DNA of 36,961 nt from Ruminococcus sp. UBA3286. Lineage in GTDB: Bacteria > Bacillota > Clostridia > Oscillospirales > Ruminococcaceae. A program made the translations under genes and the position numbers. Position 1 is the stretch's first letter. Each line of letters begins with the position of its first letter. Below, one piece after another: positions 1-7,429 of the stretch. The notes under the pieces are model-generated. The model did no database searches. It was not told the origin of the DNA and saw only the letters and a list, made by a program, of their open reading frames with translations. Location: contig DETO01000069.1 in the NCBI GenBank assembly GCA_002362135.1, positions 4,055 through 41,015 of the forward strand. Reading direction: 5' to 3'.

Positions 1-66
1 ATGAAGGAGAGAAAGAAGTACGGTCTCAAGGCTGCTCGTCGCGCTCCTCAGTTCTCAAAGAGATAA
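1..66 (+). CDS. rpsI: 30S ribosomal protein S9, C-terminal end (partial)
   Basis: The first 22 codons of the window read MKERKKYGLKAARRAPQFSK-R followed by TAA. This is the conserved basic C-terminal tail of ribosomal protein S9, whose last residues reach the P-site tRNA in the 30S subunit. The gene begins before the window, so the first ATG is an internal methionine. The final 16 bases before the stop, plus one base after it, form the attachment core that recurs at 7487-7503, so an integrative element entered at the 3' end of rpsI and rebuilt the tail. The likely native rpsI terminator now lies after the second core, at 7534-7564. Confidence 0.93.
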   Translation: MKERKKYGLKAARRAPQFSKR

Positions 67-67
67 T
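51..67. other. attL core: 17-bp attachment repeat in the rpsI 3' end
   Basis: GTTCTCAAAGAGATAAT spans the last codons and stop of rpsI and is repeated exactly at 7487-7503. The flanking bases differ on both sides (A/G before, T/C after), so the match is a bounded 17-base core. An exact duplication of a housekeeping gene's 3' end, about 7.4 kb apart and with integrase remnants next to one copy, is the usual signature of site-specific integration by a tyrosine recombinase. Confidence 0.85.
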
Positions 68-92
68 TATATTTCGATTATCATATACAAGA

Positions 93-126
93 AACCTCGA
101 AAATTCAGCATTTTCGGGGTTTTTTA
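93..126 (+). terminator. Rho-independent terminator just inside the left end of the element
   Basis: AACCTCGAAAAT (93-104) pairs with ATTTTCGGGGTT (110-121), with one G-U pair and a 5-base loop, and a T run follows. It would stop transcripts leaving rpsI on the plus strand. Because it lies inside attL it belongs to the element, which may use it to insulate itself. It also overlaps the broken end of the integrase gene on the other strand. Confidence 0.7.
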
Positions 127-712
127 TTACTTTGATTTCATCTTCGGTGAATGGTGAACGGTCAGTCTTATTTGGATTTTTATTCTTGAATTTGAGAATA
201 TCCACATACTGCGAATAATCCTTATTGCACAGCTCATATTTCATAGCGTAGTCATACATCTGGTTCAGCAGGACTTTCAGCTTGCGAAGTATGAGATAAT
301 TCTTCCCGCAATTATCAACGATTCCTTGTAAATCTGAAAGCTTCAAGTCCTTAAAAATTCTATCATGCAAAGCCTCCAACGTTTGTTTGATGCCTGATAG
401 ACTTTCACATTTGAATCAGAAATTGTTGGGAATTTTTCAGCCGACCATTTTTCATATACTTCCGAGAAAGTTATTTTCGAAGCCTCGATGTCATACGGAT
501 TCTTGTTGTACTCCATGAGCATTTCAAGACCCTTTGCTCTTGTGGGTGCGTAACCGATGGTAACGTAGATTTGCTTATGTTTACCAGTTTTCACATCGAT
601 ATCCCAGCCGACGGTCTTACAAACAATATACGGATTACGCCTGTTTCCAGACAGCTTGTATACTGTCCCCACTCCATTTGCCATCTTCATTACCATCGCC
701 GCTTTTCTTAGA

Positions 713-931
713 TTAAATATTATTACTTACATCTTTGAAGTAACCAAGTTCTTCCCAGACTTTTTTGTCAGGGCATAAGTAGTTGTATTCGCTGGAACCA
801 TCTTTCTTAAAGGCATATCCGAAATTGAAGATACCTCTTTGGATACCTATACGGATAAACTGCGGGTCTTTGCCTGTTGCCTTGGCGATTTCCTTAATGG
901 GAACGTTGCGACCAGTAAAATGCATAACCAT
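713..931 (-). CDS. Small excisionase-like / helix-turn-helix protein
   Basis: A 72-residue protein whose central part (VPIKEIAKATGKDPQFIRIG) reads as a helix-turn-helix, followed by FGYAFKKDGSSEYNYLCPDKKVWE. Small proteins of this shape lie directly upstream of integrase genes in Firmicute integrative elements and are thought to act as excisionase or directionality factors. It ends 17 bases before the integrase remnant and reads the same way. I see no clear ribosome site before the first ATG (or the alternative ATG two codons in), and unrelated helicase-like sequence abuts it upstream, so its own promoter was probably lost by deletion. It is either a relic or translated at a low level. The family assignment rests on pattern and position. 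Confidence 0.6.
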   Translation of the reverse strand: MVMHFTGRNVPIKEIAKATGKDPQFIRIGIQRGIFNFGYAFKKDGSSEYNYLCPDKKVWEELGYFKDVSNNI

Positions 932-1150
932 AGCAAACCGATTTTACTTCTGTATCCCATGTCATAGTTGATAGTGCCTTGTCAGCTTCAGATGTGCACT
1001 CAACGTAGGCAATACCGGGGCTGACGGCATCTGGTGTTGCAGTAAGATAAATTCTTGATGTGTTATTCAGATTAGACTTCAAATATCTGATAAATTTTTC
1101 AGGATATATCGAAAATGTTGCATCTTCAAGCAGGCAATATTTTTTTGCAT
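894..1150 (-). pseudogene. Fragment of a superfamily-2 (DEAD/DEAH-type) helicase
   Basis: Read on the minus strand without requiring a start codon, this stretch gives LLEDATFSIYPEKFIRYLK and then SRIYLTATPDAVSPGIAYVE. The TATP tetrapeptide after a hydrophobic strand fits motif III of SF2 helicases, and the segment before it fits the usual stretch between motifs II and III. Nothing before or after encodes the Walker A motif, a complete DExH box or motif VI, so only about 80 codons remain. One end lies against the excisionase-like gene and the other overlaps the start of the plus-strand gene at 1115, so both edges are probably deletion junctions. The call depends on a short motif. Confidence 0.4.
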
Positions 1151-1687
1151 GATGGCATAAAAAATGAGGTCTACAAAGATAATCTGAAATCTTTGCTGAT
1201 ACATATTAACAGCGATGAAAAATTAAAACCCATTAAGCCATATATCATGTTTGCGGTGCTTGCGAGAAAAACAGGCATGATGCAGAAAAGGAAGCATTTC
1301 ATGCCGAATCTGAAAACGATATTTCAATATCAGGAGTATAATATTTTAAAAGACAACGGTAAGAACTTCAATCAATATCAGTCTGAATTAGAATTGTACG
1401 ACCATTTGAGAAGAGCATATTTTGAGGATGCTGATATAAATTTCTCTGATTACTGCTTCGCAAATCTTTCACCGCTGAGCGAATGGTATTATTTGTATTG
1501 TGAACCAAATGAAAAGATACCGATGACTTTAGGAAGAAAAATATATTTGTCAAAACCTTTGTGCTTTCCAAGGCTGCTGAGCTTTGAGGATTATGAGCAG
1601 CTTAATGATATTGAAGCTCAGATGTATGATGATGCAGCGGAAAAGTTAGAAAATCAAATGTTGGATATTGCTGAATACCTGATATAG
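1115..1687 (+). CDS. Hypothetical protein, 190 aa
   Basis: I do not recognise a family. The protein is soluble, mainly helical and rich in charged and aromatic residues, with no signal peptide, membrane segment or obvious catalytic motif. A weak AGGA lies about 11 bases before the ATG, and the first few codons overlap the helicase fragment on the other strand, so the true start may be later or the gene may have lost its 5' end. A strong hairpin terminator follows 11 bases after the stop, which supports a real transcription unit. AT-rich codon use matches the rest of the element. Confidence 0.5.
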   Translation: MLHLQAGNIFLHDGIKNEVYKDNLKSLLIHINSDEKLKPIKPYIMFAVLARKTGMMQKRKHFMPNLKTIFQYQEYNILKDNGKNFNQYQSELELYDHLRRAYFEDADINFSDYCFANLSPLSEWYYLYCEPNEKIPMTLGRKIYLSKPLCFPRLLSFEDYEQLNDIEAQMYDDAAEKLENQMLDIAEYLI

Positions 1688-1698
1688 CGTGTCAAGAT

Positions 1699-1739
1699 AA
1701 AACAGTTCCGAAATTGAAAAAATATTTCGGAACTGTTTT
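1699..1739 (+). terminator. Terminator after the 190-aa gene
   Basis: A 16-bp perfect stem (AAAACAGTTCCGAAAT, 1699-1714, with its complement at 1724-1739) and a 9-base loop. The right arm ends in TTTT. The symmetry means it could work in both directions. Confidence 0.75.
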
Positions 1740-1790
1740 GTATTTACTTATCTGAAATTATGTGGTATTCTGTTTTCAGGGGGTGGAAGT

Positions 1791-2048
1791 ATGCTAATGA
1801 ACGGCGAGTATCTCGAAACGATTCAGGATTTAAAAAGATGCTTTTTCATAGATGAGTTGATTTACAGCTATTATAACGGTGAACTGGAAATCTTTCTTGA
1901 CAAAATCGGGGAACATGAAAAAGCAGAACAAATCAGAAATATCACTGAAAATAATGCTCTGCTGCTGATACGTTTGTATAATATTTTTGACCTGCATTAT
2001 GAGGATTCAGAAGAAAAAATCAGGAGTGATTACGCATCAGCTCTGTGA
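1791..2048 (+). CDS. Small hypothetical protein, 85 aa
   Basis: An 85-residue acidic, probably all-helical protein (CFFIDELIYSYYNGELEIFL, then EKAEQIRNITENNALLLIRL). The pattern of a short helix, a 'G-x-L-E-x-x-L' turn and further helices recalls the small helical adaptor modules found next to various bacterial effector domains, but I cannot name a family. The start is convincing: AGGGGG lies 7-8 bases before ATG. Its last 29 bases overlap the end of the convergent XRE regulator gene. Position between the decayed integration module and the regulator suggests cargo. Confidence 0.6.
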   Translation: MLMNGEYLETIQDLKRCFFIDELIYSYYNGELEIFLDKIGEHEKAEQIRNITENNALLLIRLYNIFDLHYEDSEEKIRSDYASAL

Positions 2049-2376
2049 CCTGCTCAACAATTTGTGCAACCTTTAGCATTTCGTCTGCATTAAGCCCATC
2101 AAGAGCTTCCTGAATACGGTGAAAAGCGTCGGTTTCTTCGACTTCTGTACCTGATGATATATCAAGTAATTTATGCAATGGAATTTTTAAACCATTTGCG
2201 ATTTTATACAAAGTTTCAACAGTTGGACATTTTTCTCCACGCTCCACTTTGCCGATATATGCAGGGTGAAGTTCTGAATTAAATGCCAGTTCTTCCTGGC
2301 TAAGTTTTTGTTCTGTGCGGAATTTGCGAATTCGTTCTCCTATTATGCCGGATATGGTTTCTCGGTTTTCTTTCAT
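2020..2376 (-). CDS. XRE-family helix-turn-helix transcriptional regulator
   Basis: A 118-residue protein with a Cro/C1-type helix-turn-helix at about residues 10-65: IGERIRKFRTEQKLSQEELA, then AYIGKVERGEKCPTVETLYK and IANGLKIPLHKLL. A short helical tail (residues 75-118) may be a dimerisation or sensing segment. The family binds DNA operators as a dimer, usually as a repressor. The gene diverges from the zinc-ribbon operon at 2561, and the two promoters lie about 60 bases apart, so it most likely controls itself and that operon. A GAGG ribosome site precedes the ATG. It is among the best-preserved genes of the element. Confidence 0.9.
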   Translation of the reverse strand: MKENRETISGIIGERIRKFRTEQKLSQEELAFNSELHPAYIGKVERGEKCPTVETLYKIANGLKIPLHKLLDISSGTEVEETDAFHRIQEALDGLNADEMLKVAQIVEQVTELMRNHS

Positions 2377-2415
2377 AGTGCGCCTCTTTTCTACCCTAAA
2401 AGTAGTATTTATTTC

Positions 2416-2444
2416 ATTTTATCGTTTATTCTGAACGCTTTCAA
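2416..2444 (-). promoter_or_regulatory. Promoter of the XRE regulator
   Basis: On the minus strand TTGAAA (2439-2444) and TAAAAT (2416-2421) are separated by 17 bases, close to the sigma-A consensus. It lies 40 bases before the regulator's ATG and fires away from the promoter at 2480-2508. CCTAAA-type strings occur at 2394-2400 and 2471-2476 and could be part of a shared operator, but I cannot define one. Confidence 0.65.
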
Positions 2445-2479
2445 ATCTATTTGGGGTATAAAAAATATTGCCTAAAGGG

Positions 2480-2508
2480 TTGACAATTAGAGAACTAAGT
2501 GTTATAAT
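2480..2508 (+). promoter_or_regulatory. Consensus sigma-A promoter of the zinc-ribbon operon
   Basis: TTGACA (2480-2485), a 17-base spacer and TATAAT (2503-2508) form a perfect sigma-A promoter. It lies 52 bases before the first zinc-ribbon gene. A promoter this strong usually needs a repressor, and the divergent XRE gene is the obvious candidate. Confidence 0.85.
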
Positions 2509-2560
2509 GTTGAAAGGCAGTATTTAAGCTCAATTTAAGTGAGAGGAAGATTTGTTTGTT

Positions 2561-3088
2561 ATGTTTTGTAAAAAATGTGGTAATGAACTTGCAGAAGGAG
2601 CCGCATTTTGCGGTAAGTGTGGAAATTCTATAAATATGAATAGCGCTTTGCAAACCCCATCGCCGCAGTATAATAAAAACACATCAAATAACTGGTTCGC
2701 CAATATTGATGAGAAAACCATCGAAAAATATTGCGATGGTTTTTCAACAGTTGTGGCAATTGTTATTTTATTGATATTTCACAGTTCAATAGGAGCGTTG
2801 TGGTCTGAAACTTCAAATAAGCTTGTTTTTTTCTTGCATATGTTCTTTTTCTTAGGAATGTTTGGTTTCCTTGAAATTCCTGTTGGAGTAATAAAACTGA
2901 TACATTCAATCATTTCTAAAAAGAGAACTTTCAAAGTGTTGTATAACATTTGGTATATTATTCTTTGTCTGATTATATCTGTTATATCGTTGTTGATATT
3001 TGAAAATACGATGCTTGAGATAGTATTTTTGATAATAGCCGCAATATATGGTGCGATTGCTAATGTATTATGCAAGGTATTTGAATAA
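2561..3088 (+). CDS. Zinc-ribbon membrane protein 1
   Basis: The protein opens with MFCKKCGNELAEGAAFCGKC, a zinc ribbon with two CxxC pairs. A polar linker (about residues 25-55) follows, then four hydrophobic stretches (roughly residues 60-75, 85-103, 125-148 and 150-170), so it is probably an integral membrane protein with the zinc ribbon in the cytoplasm. I chose the ATG at 2561 because all four genes of this cluster then start with M/V-F-C-x-x-C-G. An earlier TTG at 2552 is in frame but too close to the GAGGAAG ribosome site (2541-2548). It is the first gene after the consensus promoter. No known function; zinc-ribbon membrane proteins of this kind are common and uncharacterised in Firmicutes. 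Confidence 0.8.
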   Translation: MFCKKCGNELAEGAAFCGKCGNSINMNSALQTPSPQYNKNTSNNWFANIDEKTIEKYCDGFSTVVAIVILLIFHSSIGALWSETSNKLVFFLHMFFFLGMFGFLEIPVGVIKLIHSIISKKRTFKVLYNIWYIILCLIISVISLLIFENTMLEIVFLIIAAIYGAIANVLCKVFE

Positions 3089-3124
3089 GATTGAATATTA
3101 TAACTGATTGGAGTGAAGTTAATC

Positions 3125-3487
3125 GTGTTCTGCCAAAAATGTGGAAACGAAATTAAAGATGGAGCAAAGTTTTGTGACAAGTGCGGAACTGCTGTTTACT
3201 GTGAACAAAATATAACTGTAGATTCTGCAAATGTAGAAACTCATAAGACAATGAATTTTAACAAAACAAATTATGCAGGAACATCTTTTTGGTGTTCTAT
3301 TGCAGGAATTCCTTTATTTTGCTGTGGAATCGGATTGGCTATGGGAATTCCTGCGACAATTTTCGGAGCGCTTGCGATTAAAAACAAAGAAGCCGATAAG
3401 GTAAAAGCATACATTGGACTTGTTGTCGGAATCATTGAACTGATTCTTCTTTGTGGCTTTATTTATGCAATGATTCGAGATGCATAG
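3125..3487 (+). CDS. Zinc-ribbon membrane protein 2 (DUF4190-like)
   Basis: About 120 residues. An N-terminal zinc ribbon (VFCQKCGNEIKDGAKFCDKC) is followed by a Ser/Thr/Asn-rich linker and a two-helix membrane part with small residues (IAGIPLFCCGIGLAMGIPAT, then IGLVVGIIELILLCGFIYAM). The second part, with its A-I-K-N-K-E loop, resembles the DUF4190 type of small double-helix membrane domain. Start: GTG at 3125, nine bases after GGAGTG (3110-3115), which again puts the zinc ribbon at the very N-terminus; an in-frame GTG at 3113 overlaps the ribosome site. It lies 36 bases after gene 1 in the same operon. Function unknown. Confidence 0.78.
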   Translation: MFCQKCGNEIKDGAKFCDKCGTAVYCEQNITVDSANVETHKTMNFNKTNYAGTSFWCSIAGIPLFCCGIGLAMGIPATIFGALAIKNKEADKVKAYIGLVVGIIELILLCGFIYAMIRDA

Positions 3488-3515
3488 GTATTTTATAAAC
3501 GAAAGGAATTTAATT

Positions 3516-4136
3516 ATGTTTTGTAAGAATTGTGGCAATGAGCTGAAAGAGGGCGTGAAATTTTGCAGTAAGTGCGGAACGCCTGTAGGTGTAATTCAAA
3601 CCTCTGAAAATCAAGAAGTGCCGCAGGCGGCGGTTTTGCCTGAAACAGCCGTTTCACCTGCTGCGCCAGATAAAAATGCCATTATTGGTAAGAGTTATAT
3701 TTTCAATAACGTTAAGGTTTCACGGTACTTGTTTGATTACTTTCTTGGTGGAGAAGTAAGTTTTGAATTTCAGGATTCGATGCTTTTTGTGACAGAACAA
3801 ACAGGCGGCATCAAGGACAGAACGACTTCGCTTCCCTATACAGATATCAAATCATTTCATTTTGAAGATAAGGTTTACATATCCCATACCATAATGGGAA
3901 TTACATTTGCATTGTTTGGACTTCTGATGTTGTTCGGGGGTGGATTTGCAACAGTAATGGGAATATTGTTTCTTGTTTTAGGTATTCTTGGCATTGTAAG
4001 AAACATTCTCGGAAGTATATTTGTAGTTAATACGAATTCAGGAAAGACCTTCAAAATCAGATTGAAACGAATTAAAAAAGAAAAATTGAAAGAGCAGAAT
4101 GATTTTTGCAGAGATTTGAATTTGATGATTCGCTAA
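3516..4136 (+). CDS. Zinc-ribbon membrane protein 3, with PH-like segment
   Basis: About 206 residues. It starts with MFCKNCGNELKEGVKFCSKC, has a Pro/Ala-rich linker (about residues 30-55), then a beta-rich segment (SFEFQDSMLFVTEQTGGIKD and LPYTDIKSFHFEDKV) interrupted by two transmembrane helices (about residues 120-170), and ends with a basic tail. The beta strands around the two helices resemble bacterial PH-like domains that are split by or attached to membrane helices; that is inference. Start at ATG 3516 follows AAAGGAA and matches its paralogues. An in-frame ATG at 3480 overlaps the end of gene 2 and is not preferred. Confidence 0.8.
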   Translation: MFCKNCGNELKEGVKFCSKCGTPVGVIQTSENQEVPQAAVLPETAVSPAAPDKNAIIGKSYIFNNVKVSRYLFDYFLGGEVSFEFQDSMLFVTEQTGGIKDRTTSLPYTDIKSFHFEDKVYISHTIMGITFALFGLLMLFGGGFATVMGILFLVLGILGIVRNILGSIFVVNTNSGKTFKIRLKRIKKEKLKEQNDFCRDLNLMIR

Positions 4137-4149
4137 TCGGAGGATATTT

Positions 4150-5580
4150 ATGTTTTGTGAAAACTGCGGAAAACAGATAGACGATGATGCAAAATTCTGC
4201 GAATATTGCGGAGCTAATATAAATGATGATACTACTTCAACTGACAAAGTAGTCAATACAATTGCATTGTCGAAAAAATCTAAAAAGAAGCCGATTATTA
4301 TTGTAGTGATTTTACTGTTTGTATTGATTGTTGCTGGAATTGCAGCTTATTTGACTTATGAGCAGATTCAAATCAAACATGGAGCAGATGAAATTCTTTC
4401 ACTTATGGAGAATGGTTCGGGTGATGAATTCAATAGTAATGATGTAACTTCTCAGAACCAAACAACACAGATTGCAACAGAAAAAGCGATAACAACTACC
4501 AAAGCAATCACCACTACGGCTACAACAACCGCCGTTGATAAAGTGGAAGAATCAATAAATTATGCACCTTATTTGTTTCTGCTGAACGAAATAGATGCCG
4601 AATATAAGAGAGAATTCGGCGATGAGTATATTCCTTATTACCTGTATTATCTCTATGACATCAATCAAGACGGTACTTATGAGTTGCTGATTCATTTTGG
4701 AGAAAGCGAAGCGGAGGCAGTTATTCAGGTTTATTCCACTGATGAAAATGGGGGCTTTATAGAACTTGGCGAAATAGGCGGCGGACATACATGGCTTACT
4801 GAAAAAGACGGAAAACTTTACAGTAATTTCGGTCATAAGGGTTATTATGCAGTAAAAGAACTTAAAATGGTTGGCTGGCATGATGTGTGGTCTATTACAG
4901 AAGAAACTATTATCGAAGAAGACGGATTGTCAGATTATGAAAGTTACGGAATACCAATAGTAGGGTATGATATTTCATATAAAAGTGCAGTTGAAGAACT
5001 TTGCCCAAAGGAACTTCTTGAGGATAAACCTTATGCAGACGGATATGTAGAAACATATGCTCTTTCGGGACGTGACGGCTCTAAAATTCGTTTGTATCTG
5101 GACGGTGATTTTTCTTCTGTATCAGTTCAGATACAGAATCAGGAGTACACCAGTGAAGCAGAATTTTATGCAAAAGAAGATTTTGGTGAATATATTGAAA
5201 TGAATTTTAATCCAGGTGTGCATCCTCCAAGTGTTGCTTATGTTACACCGTATAGTGACTTAGGCGTTGCAGGAGATGTCATAACTTGTGATATTCCCAA
5301 AGAGATAAGCGGAACAATCCAATCAGGCGGTATGTCCTATCCTATAGATAATATGAAAGGACAGATTAATTGTCATGGTGGAACAGTTGCAGGATTTACA
5401 ACAGACTATGTTGTGAACGGCGGAGCAGCCCAAAAAGTAAGAAACAGTTTAGGCGATACATGGCACGTAACAGCAAAAAACAAATGCGATAACTATGGCG
5501 TTACATGGTACGAATTGTGGGATTCAGATGACGGCGATTATTACGGCTGGGTAGATTCTAATTACATTGATTTTTATTAA
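4150..5580 (+). CDS. Zinc-ribbon single-pass protein 4 with extracellular SH3-like domain
   Basis: 476 residues. A cytoplasmic zinc ribbon (MFCENCGKQIDDDAKFCEYC) is followed by a lysine-rich stretch, one strong transmembrane helix (about 47-68), a Thr-rich stalk (about 95-135), a large extracellular region and a C-terminal bacterial SH3-like domain (about 415-476, ending WYELWDSDDGDYYGWVDSNY). A DINQDGTYELL stretch near residue 175 looks like a calcium loop; it is single, so this is not a dockerin. The layout would link a zinc ribbon inside the cell to a wall- or ligand-binding module outside. GGAGG sits 7 bases before the ATG. It is the last gene of the quartet and is followed by a strong terminator. 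Confidence 0.8.
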   Translation: MFCENCGKQIDDDAKFCEYCGANINDDTTSTDKVVNTIALSKKSKKKPIIIVVILLFVLIVAGIAAYLTYEQIQIKHGADEILSLMENGSGDEFNSNDVTSQNQTTQIATEKAITTTKAITTTATTTAVDKVEESINYAPYLFLLNEIDAEYKREFGDEYIPYYLYYLYDINQDGTYELLIHFGESEAEAVIQVYSTDENGGFIELGEIGGGHTWLTEKDGKLYSNFGHKGYYAVKELKMVGWHDVWSITEETIIEEDGLSDYESYGIPIVGYDISYKSAVEELCPKELLEDKPYADGYVETYALSGRDGSKIRLYLDGDFSSVSVQIQNQEYTSEAEFYAKEDFGEYIEMNFNPGVHPPSVAYVTPYSDLGVAGDVITCDIPKEISGTIQSGGMSYPIDNMKGQINCHGGTVAGFTTDYVVNGGAAQKVRNSLGDTWHVTAKNKCDNYGVTWYELWDSDDGDYYGWVDSNYIDFY

Positions 5581-5589
5581 AAATAATAG

Positions 5590-5622
5590 CAGTAAATCCA
5601 ATAAAGGATTTACTGTTTTTTC
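5590..5622 (+). terminator. Terminator of the zinc-ribbon operon
   Basis: CAGTAAATCC (5590-5599) pairs perfectly with GGATTTACTG (5606-5615) and is followed by seven T residues. It separates the quartet from the ATPase-nuclease gene. Confidence 0.9.
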
Positions 5623-5633
5623 TTGTTTTGCGC

Positions 5634-5662
5634 TTGTAAAAATTGAAAAAGTGTGGTACAAT
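5634..5662 (+). promoter_or_regulatory. Promoter of the AAA-ATPase-like gene
   Basis: TTGTAA (5634-5639), a 17-base spacer and TACAAT (5657-5662), with TGG directly before the -10 giving an extended -10. The start codon follows 29 bases later behind GAGGTG. The gene therefore has its own promoter, independent of the upstream operon. Confidence 0.65.
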
Positions 5663-5691
5663 AAAATTAATAAAAACTGCGAGGTGATAGT

Positions 5692-7368
5692 ATGGCAAAT
5701 TTTAAACCAATACCAATAGGAATTGAAGATTTTAAAAGGCTGATTGATGACGGCTATTATTTTGTGGACAAAACGTTAATGATTAAAGAGCTTATTGATA
5801 TGAAGGGTATGGTTAATTTATATACCCGACCAAGAAGATTCGGTAAAACGCTTAATATGAGTATGCTCAGAAGATTCTTTGAGAAAACGGAAGAGGATAA
5901 CTCATATTTGTTTGAAGGGCTTGCCATAGCAGATGCAGGGAATAAATACTGTAAATATATAGGACAGTACCCTGTTATCAGCATTTCTTTAAAGAGTATG
6001 AAGCAGTCGGGTTATCGAGAGGCTTTTTCAGAATTTAAGAATATGATTTCTAAAGAAGTATGGAGACATAAAGAATTATTAGTTTCTGATAAACTTATGC
6101 CTTTAAACAGAAAGAAACTTGAAATGATTTGCGATGATACTGCTGATAATGCTGTATATAATACTGCATTGAAACTTCTTTCGGATTGCCTTTATGAAGT
6201 ATATGGAAAAAAAGTGATAGTCCTCATAGACGAGTACGATGTGCCGCTGGAAAATGCTTATTTTAATGGATTCTACGACGAAATGATAAATCTGATACGT
6301 TCAGTTTTTGAGAGCGTGCTTAAAACCAATGATTCCCTTGAATTTGCTGTTTTAACTGGTTGTCTGCGTATATCTAAGGAAAGTATTTTTACTGGACTGA
6401 ATAACCTGAATGTATATCCTGTTACGGACAATGCGTTTTCACAGTATTTTGGTTTTACGGAGCAGGAAGTGAAACAGCTTGCGGATTATTATGGTCTTTC
6501 AGACTGTTTTGAAACAATAAAAACTTGGTATGACGGTTATATGTTTGGAGAAACAGAAATCTACAATCCATGGAGTGTACTGAAATATGTGCAATTTTCA
6601 TTGTTTAATAATAGTCGTCTTCCAGATGCATATTGGGTAAATACAAGTTCAAACAACATTATTCATGAGCTTGTTATAAAAAGCGACAGACTAATCCGTG
6701 AAGATATAGAAAAACTTATCAAGGGAGATTCGATTGAAAAGCCTCTTTACCAGGATATCACCTATGCAAACATGAATGTGAAATCCGATTATATATGGAG
6801 TTTTCTGCTCCATACTGGTTATCTTAAACCTATTAGAATTTACAAAAAAGGCATACAGACATATTTTTTTGCTGTGATTCCGAATCTTGAAATAGTGACC
6901 ATTTACGAAAATACTTTCAGACAGTGGTTTGACGAGTCAATAAGAGTTGCAGATAAAAGCATACTTCTCAAAGCTGTACTTGACGGCAATTCCGCAACTT
7001 TTGAACTTGAAGTGAACAGATGGCTTTTGAAGAGTATCAGCTATCATGACGATTACGAAAACTTCTATCACGGTTTTCTTGTAGGACTTCTGGAATACTC
7101 GGACGAATATCTTGTTGAATCAAATCGTGAAAGCGGTACTGGTCGGAATGATATTGTGATTAAAAATGTTCTTACCCGTGAGATTGCGGTTATCCTTGAA
7201 ATAAAATCGGTTGACAAAAATGAAACTCTTGACAGTATGTGTGATATTGCTCTTAAACAGATTGAGGACAGACAATACGAAGTTGGCCTTGTAAATGAGG
7301 GTTATAAGCAAATTCTTAAATATGGAATCGCTTTTGAGGGTAAACGTTGTATGATTAAAAAAGCGTGA
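5692..7368 (+). CDS. AAA-ATPase-like protein with C-terminal PD-(D/E)XK nuclease fold
   Basis: 558 residues. The N-terminal part fits the AAA-ATPase_like family (PF09820): IPIGIEDFKRL, FVDKT, a Walker A of the form RPRRFGKT at about residue 45, Walker B VIVLIDEYDVPL at about 178, and the sensor-like TGCLRISKESIFTGLNNL. The C-terminal part carries a PD-(D/E)XK-type core, GRNDIVIK then VILEIKS at about 480-505, with the Asp and the E-x-K present. Both active sites look intact and the length is normal. These proteins are abundant, multicopy and uncharacterised in gut anaerobes; roles in mobile-element biology or defence have been suspected. It has its own promoter and is the last gene before the right attachment site. 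Confidence 0.9.
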   Translation: MANFKPIPIGIEDFKRLIDDGYYFVDKTLMIKELIDMKGMVNLYTRPRRFGKTLNMSMLRRFFEKTEEDNSYLFEGLAIADAGNKYCKYIGQYPVISISLKSMKQSGYREAFSEFKNMISKEVWRHKELLVSDKLMPLNRKKLEMICDDTADNAVYNTALKLLSDCLYEVYGKKVIVLIDEYDVPLENAYFNGFYDEMINLIRSVFESVLKTNDSLEFAVLTGCLRISKESIFTGLNNLNVYPVTDNAFSQYFGFTEQEVKQLADYYGLSDCFETIKTWYDGYMFGETEIYNPWSVLKYVQFSLFNNSRLPDAYWVNTSSNNIIHELVIKSDRLIREDIEKLIKGDSIEKPLYQDITYANMNVKSDYIWSFLLHTGYLKPIRIYKKGIQTYFFAVIPNLEIVTIYENTFRQWFDESIRVADKSILLKAVLDGNSATFELEVNRWLLKSISYHDDYENFYHGFLVGLLEYSDEYLVESNRESGTGRNDIVIKNVLTREIAVILEIKSVDKNETLDSMCDIALKQIEDRQYEVGLVNEGYKQILKYGIAFEGKRCMIKKA

Positions 7369-7429
7369 AGTTACAAAACAATCACCCAAGTTTCATAACA
7401 TGTTATTTGAAATCAATAAACCTAAAAGA

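Larger units (their letters stand above)
26..696 (-). pseudogene. Tyrosine integrase remnant: frameshifted, catalytic domain missing
   Basis: Two overlapping minus-strand frames (343-696 and 26-379) together give an N-terminal arm-binding region (GVGTVYKLSGNRRNPYIVCK) and a SAM-like core-binding domain (LRKLKVLLNQMYDYAMKYEL) typical of integrases of Firmicute integrative elements. The frame changes near 380-398, around an AAACAAAC stretch: the first frame runs off as RWRLCMIEFLRT while the second resumes with ALHDRIFKDLKLSDLQ. After TEDEIKVI the homology stops about 23 codons before the end, so the catalytic domain with the R-H-R-Y residues (normally about 170-200 aa) is absent. The gene points at attL, the usual arrangement. 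A recombinase this damaged cannot be active, so the element is fixed unless helped in trans. Confidence 0.75.

Noticed and set aside
783..971. 62-codon plus-strand open frame
   Set aside because: Antisense to the excisionase-like gene, with no ribosome site or recognisable features.
4660..4680. Possible dockerin calcium loop (D-I-N-Q-D-G) in zinc-ribbon protein 4
   Set aside because: Dockerins need two such repeats with following helices and conserved recognition residues; only one loop is present.
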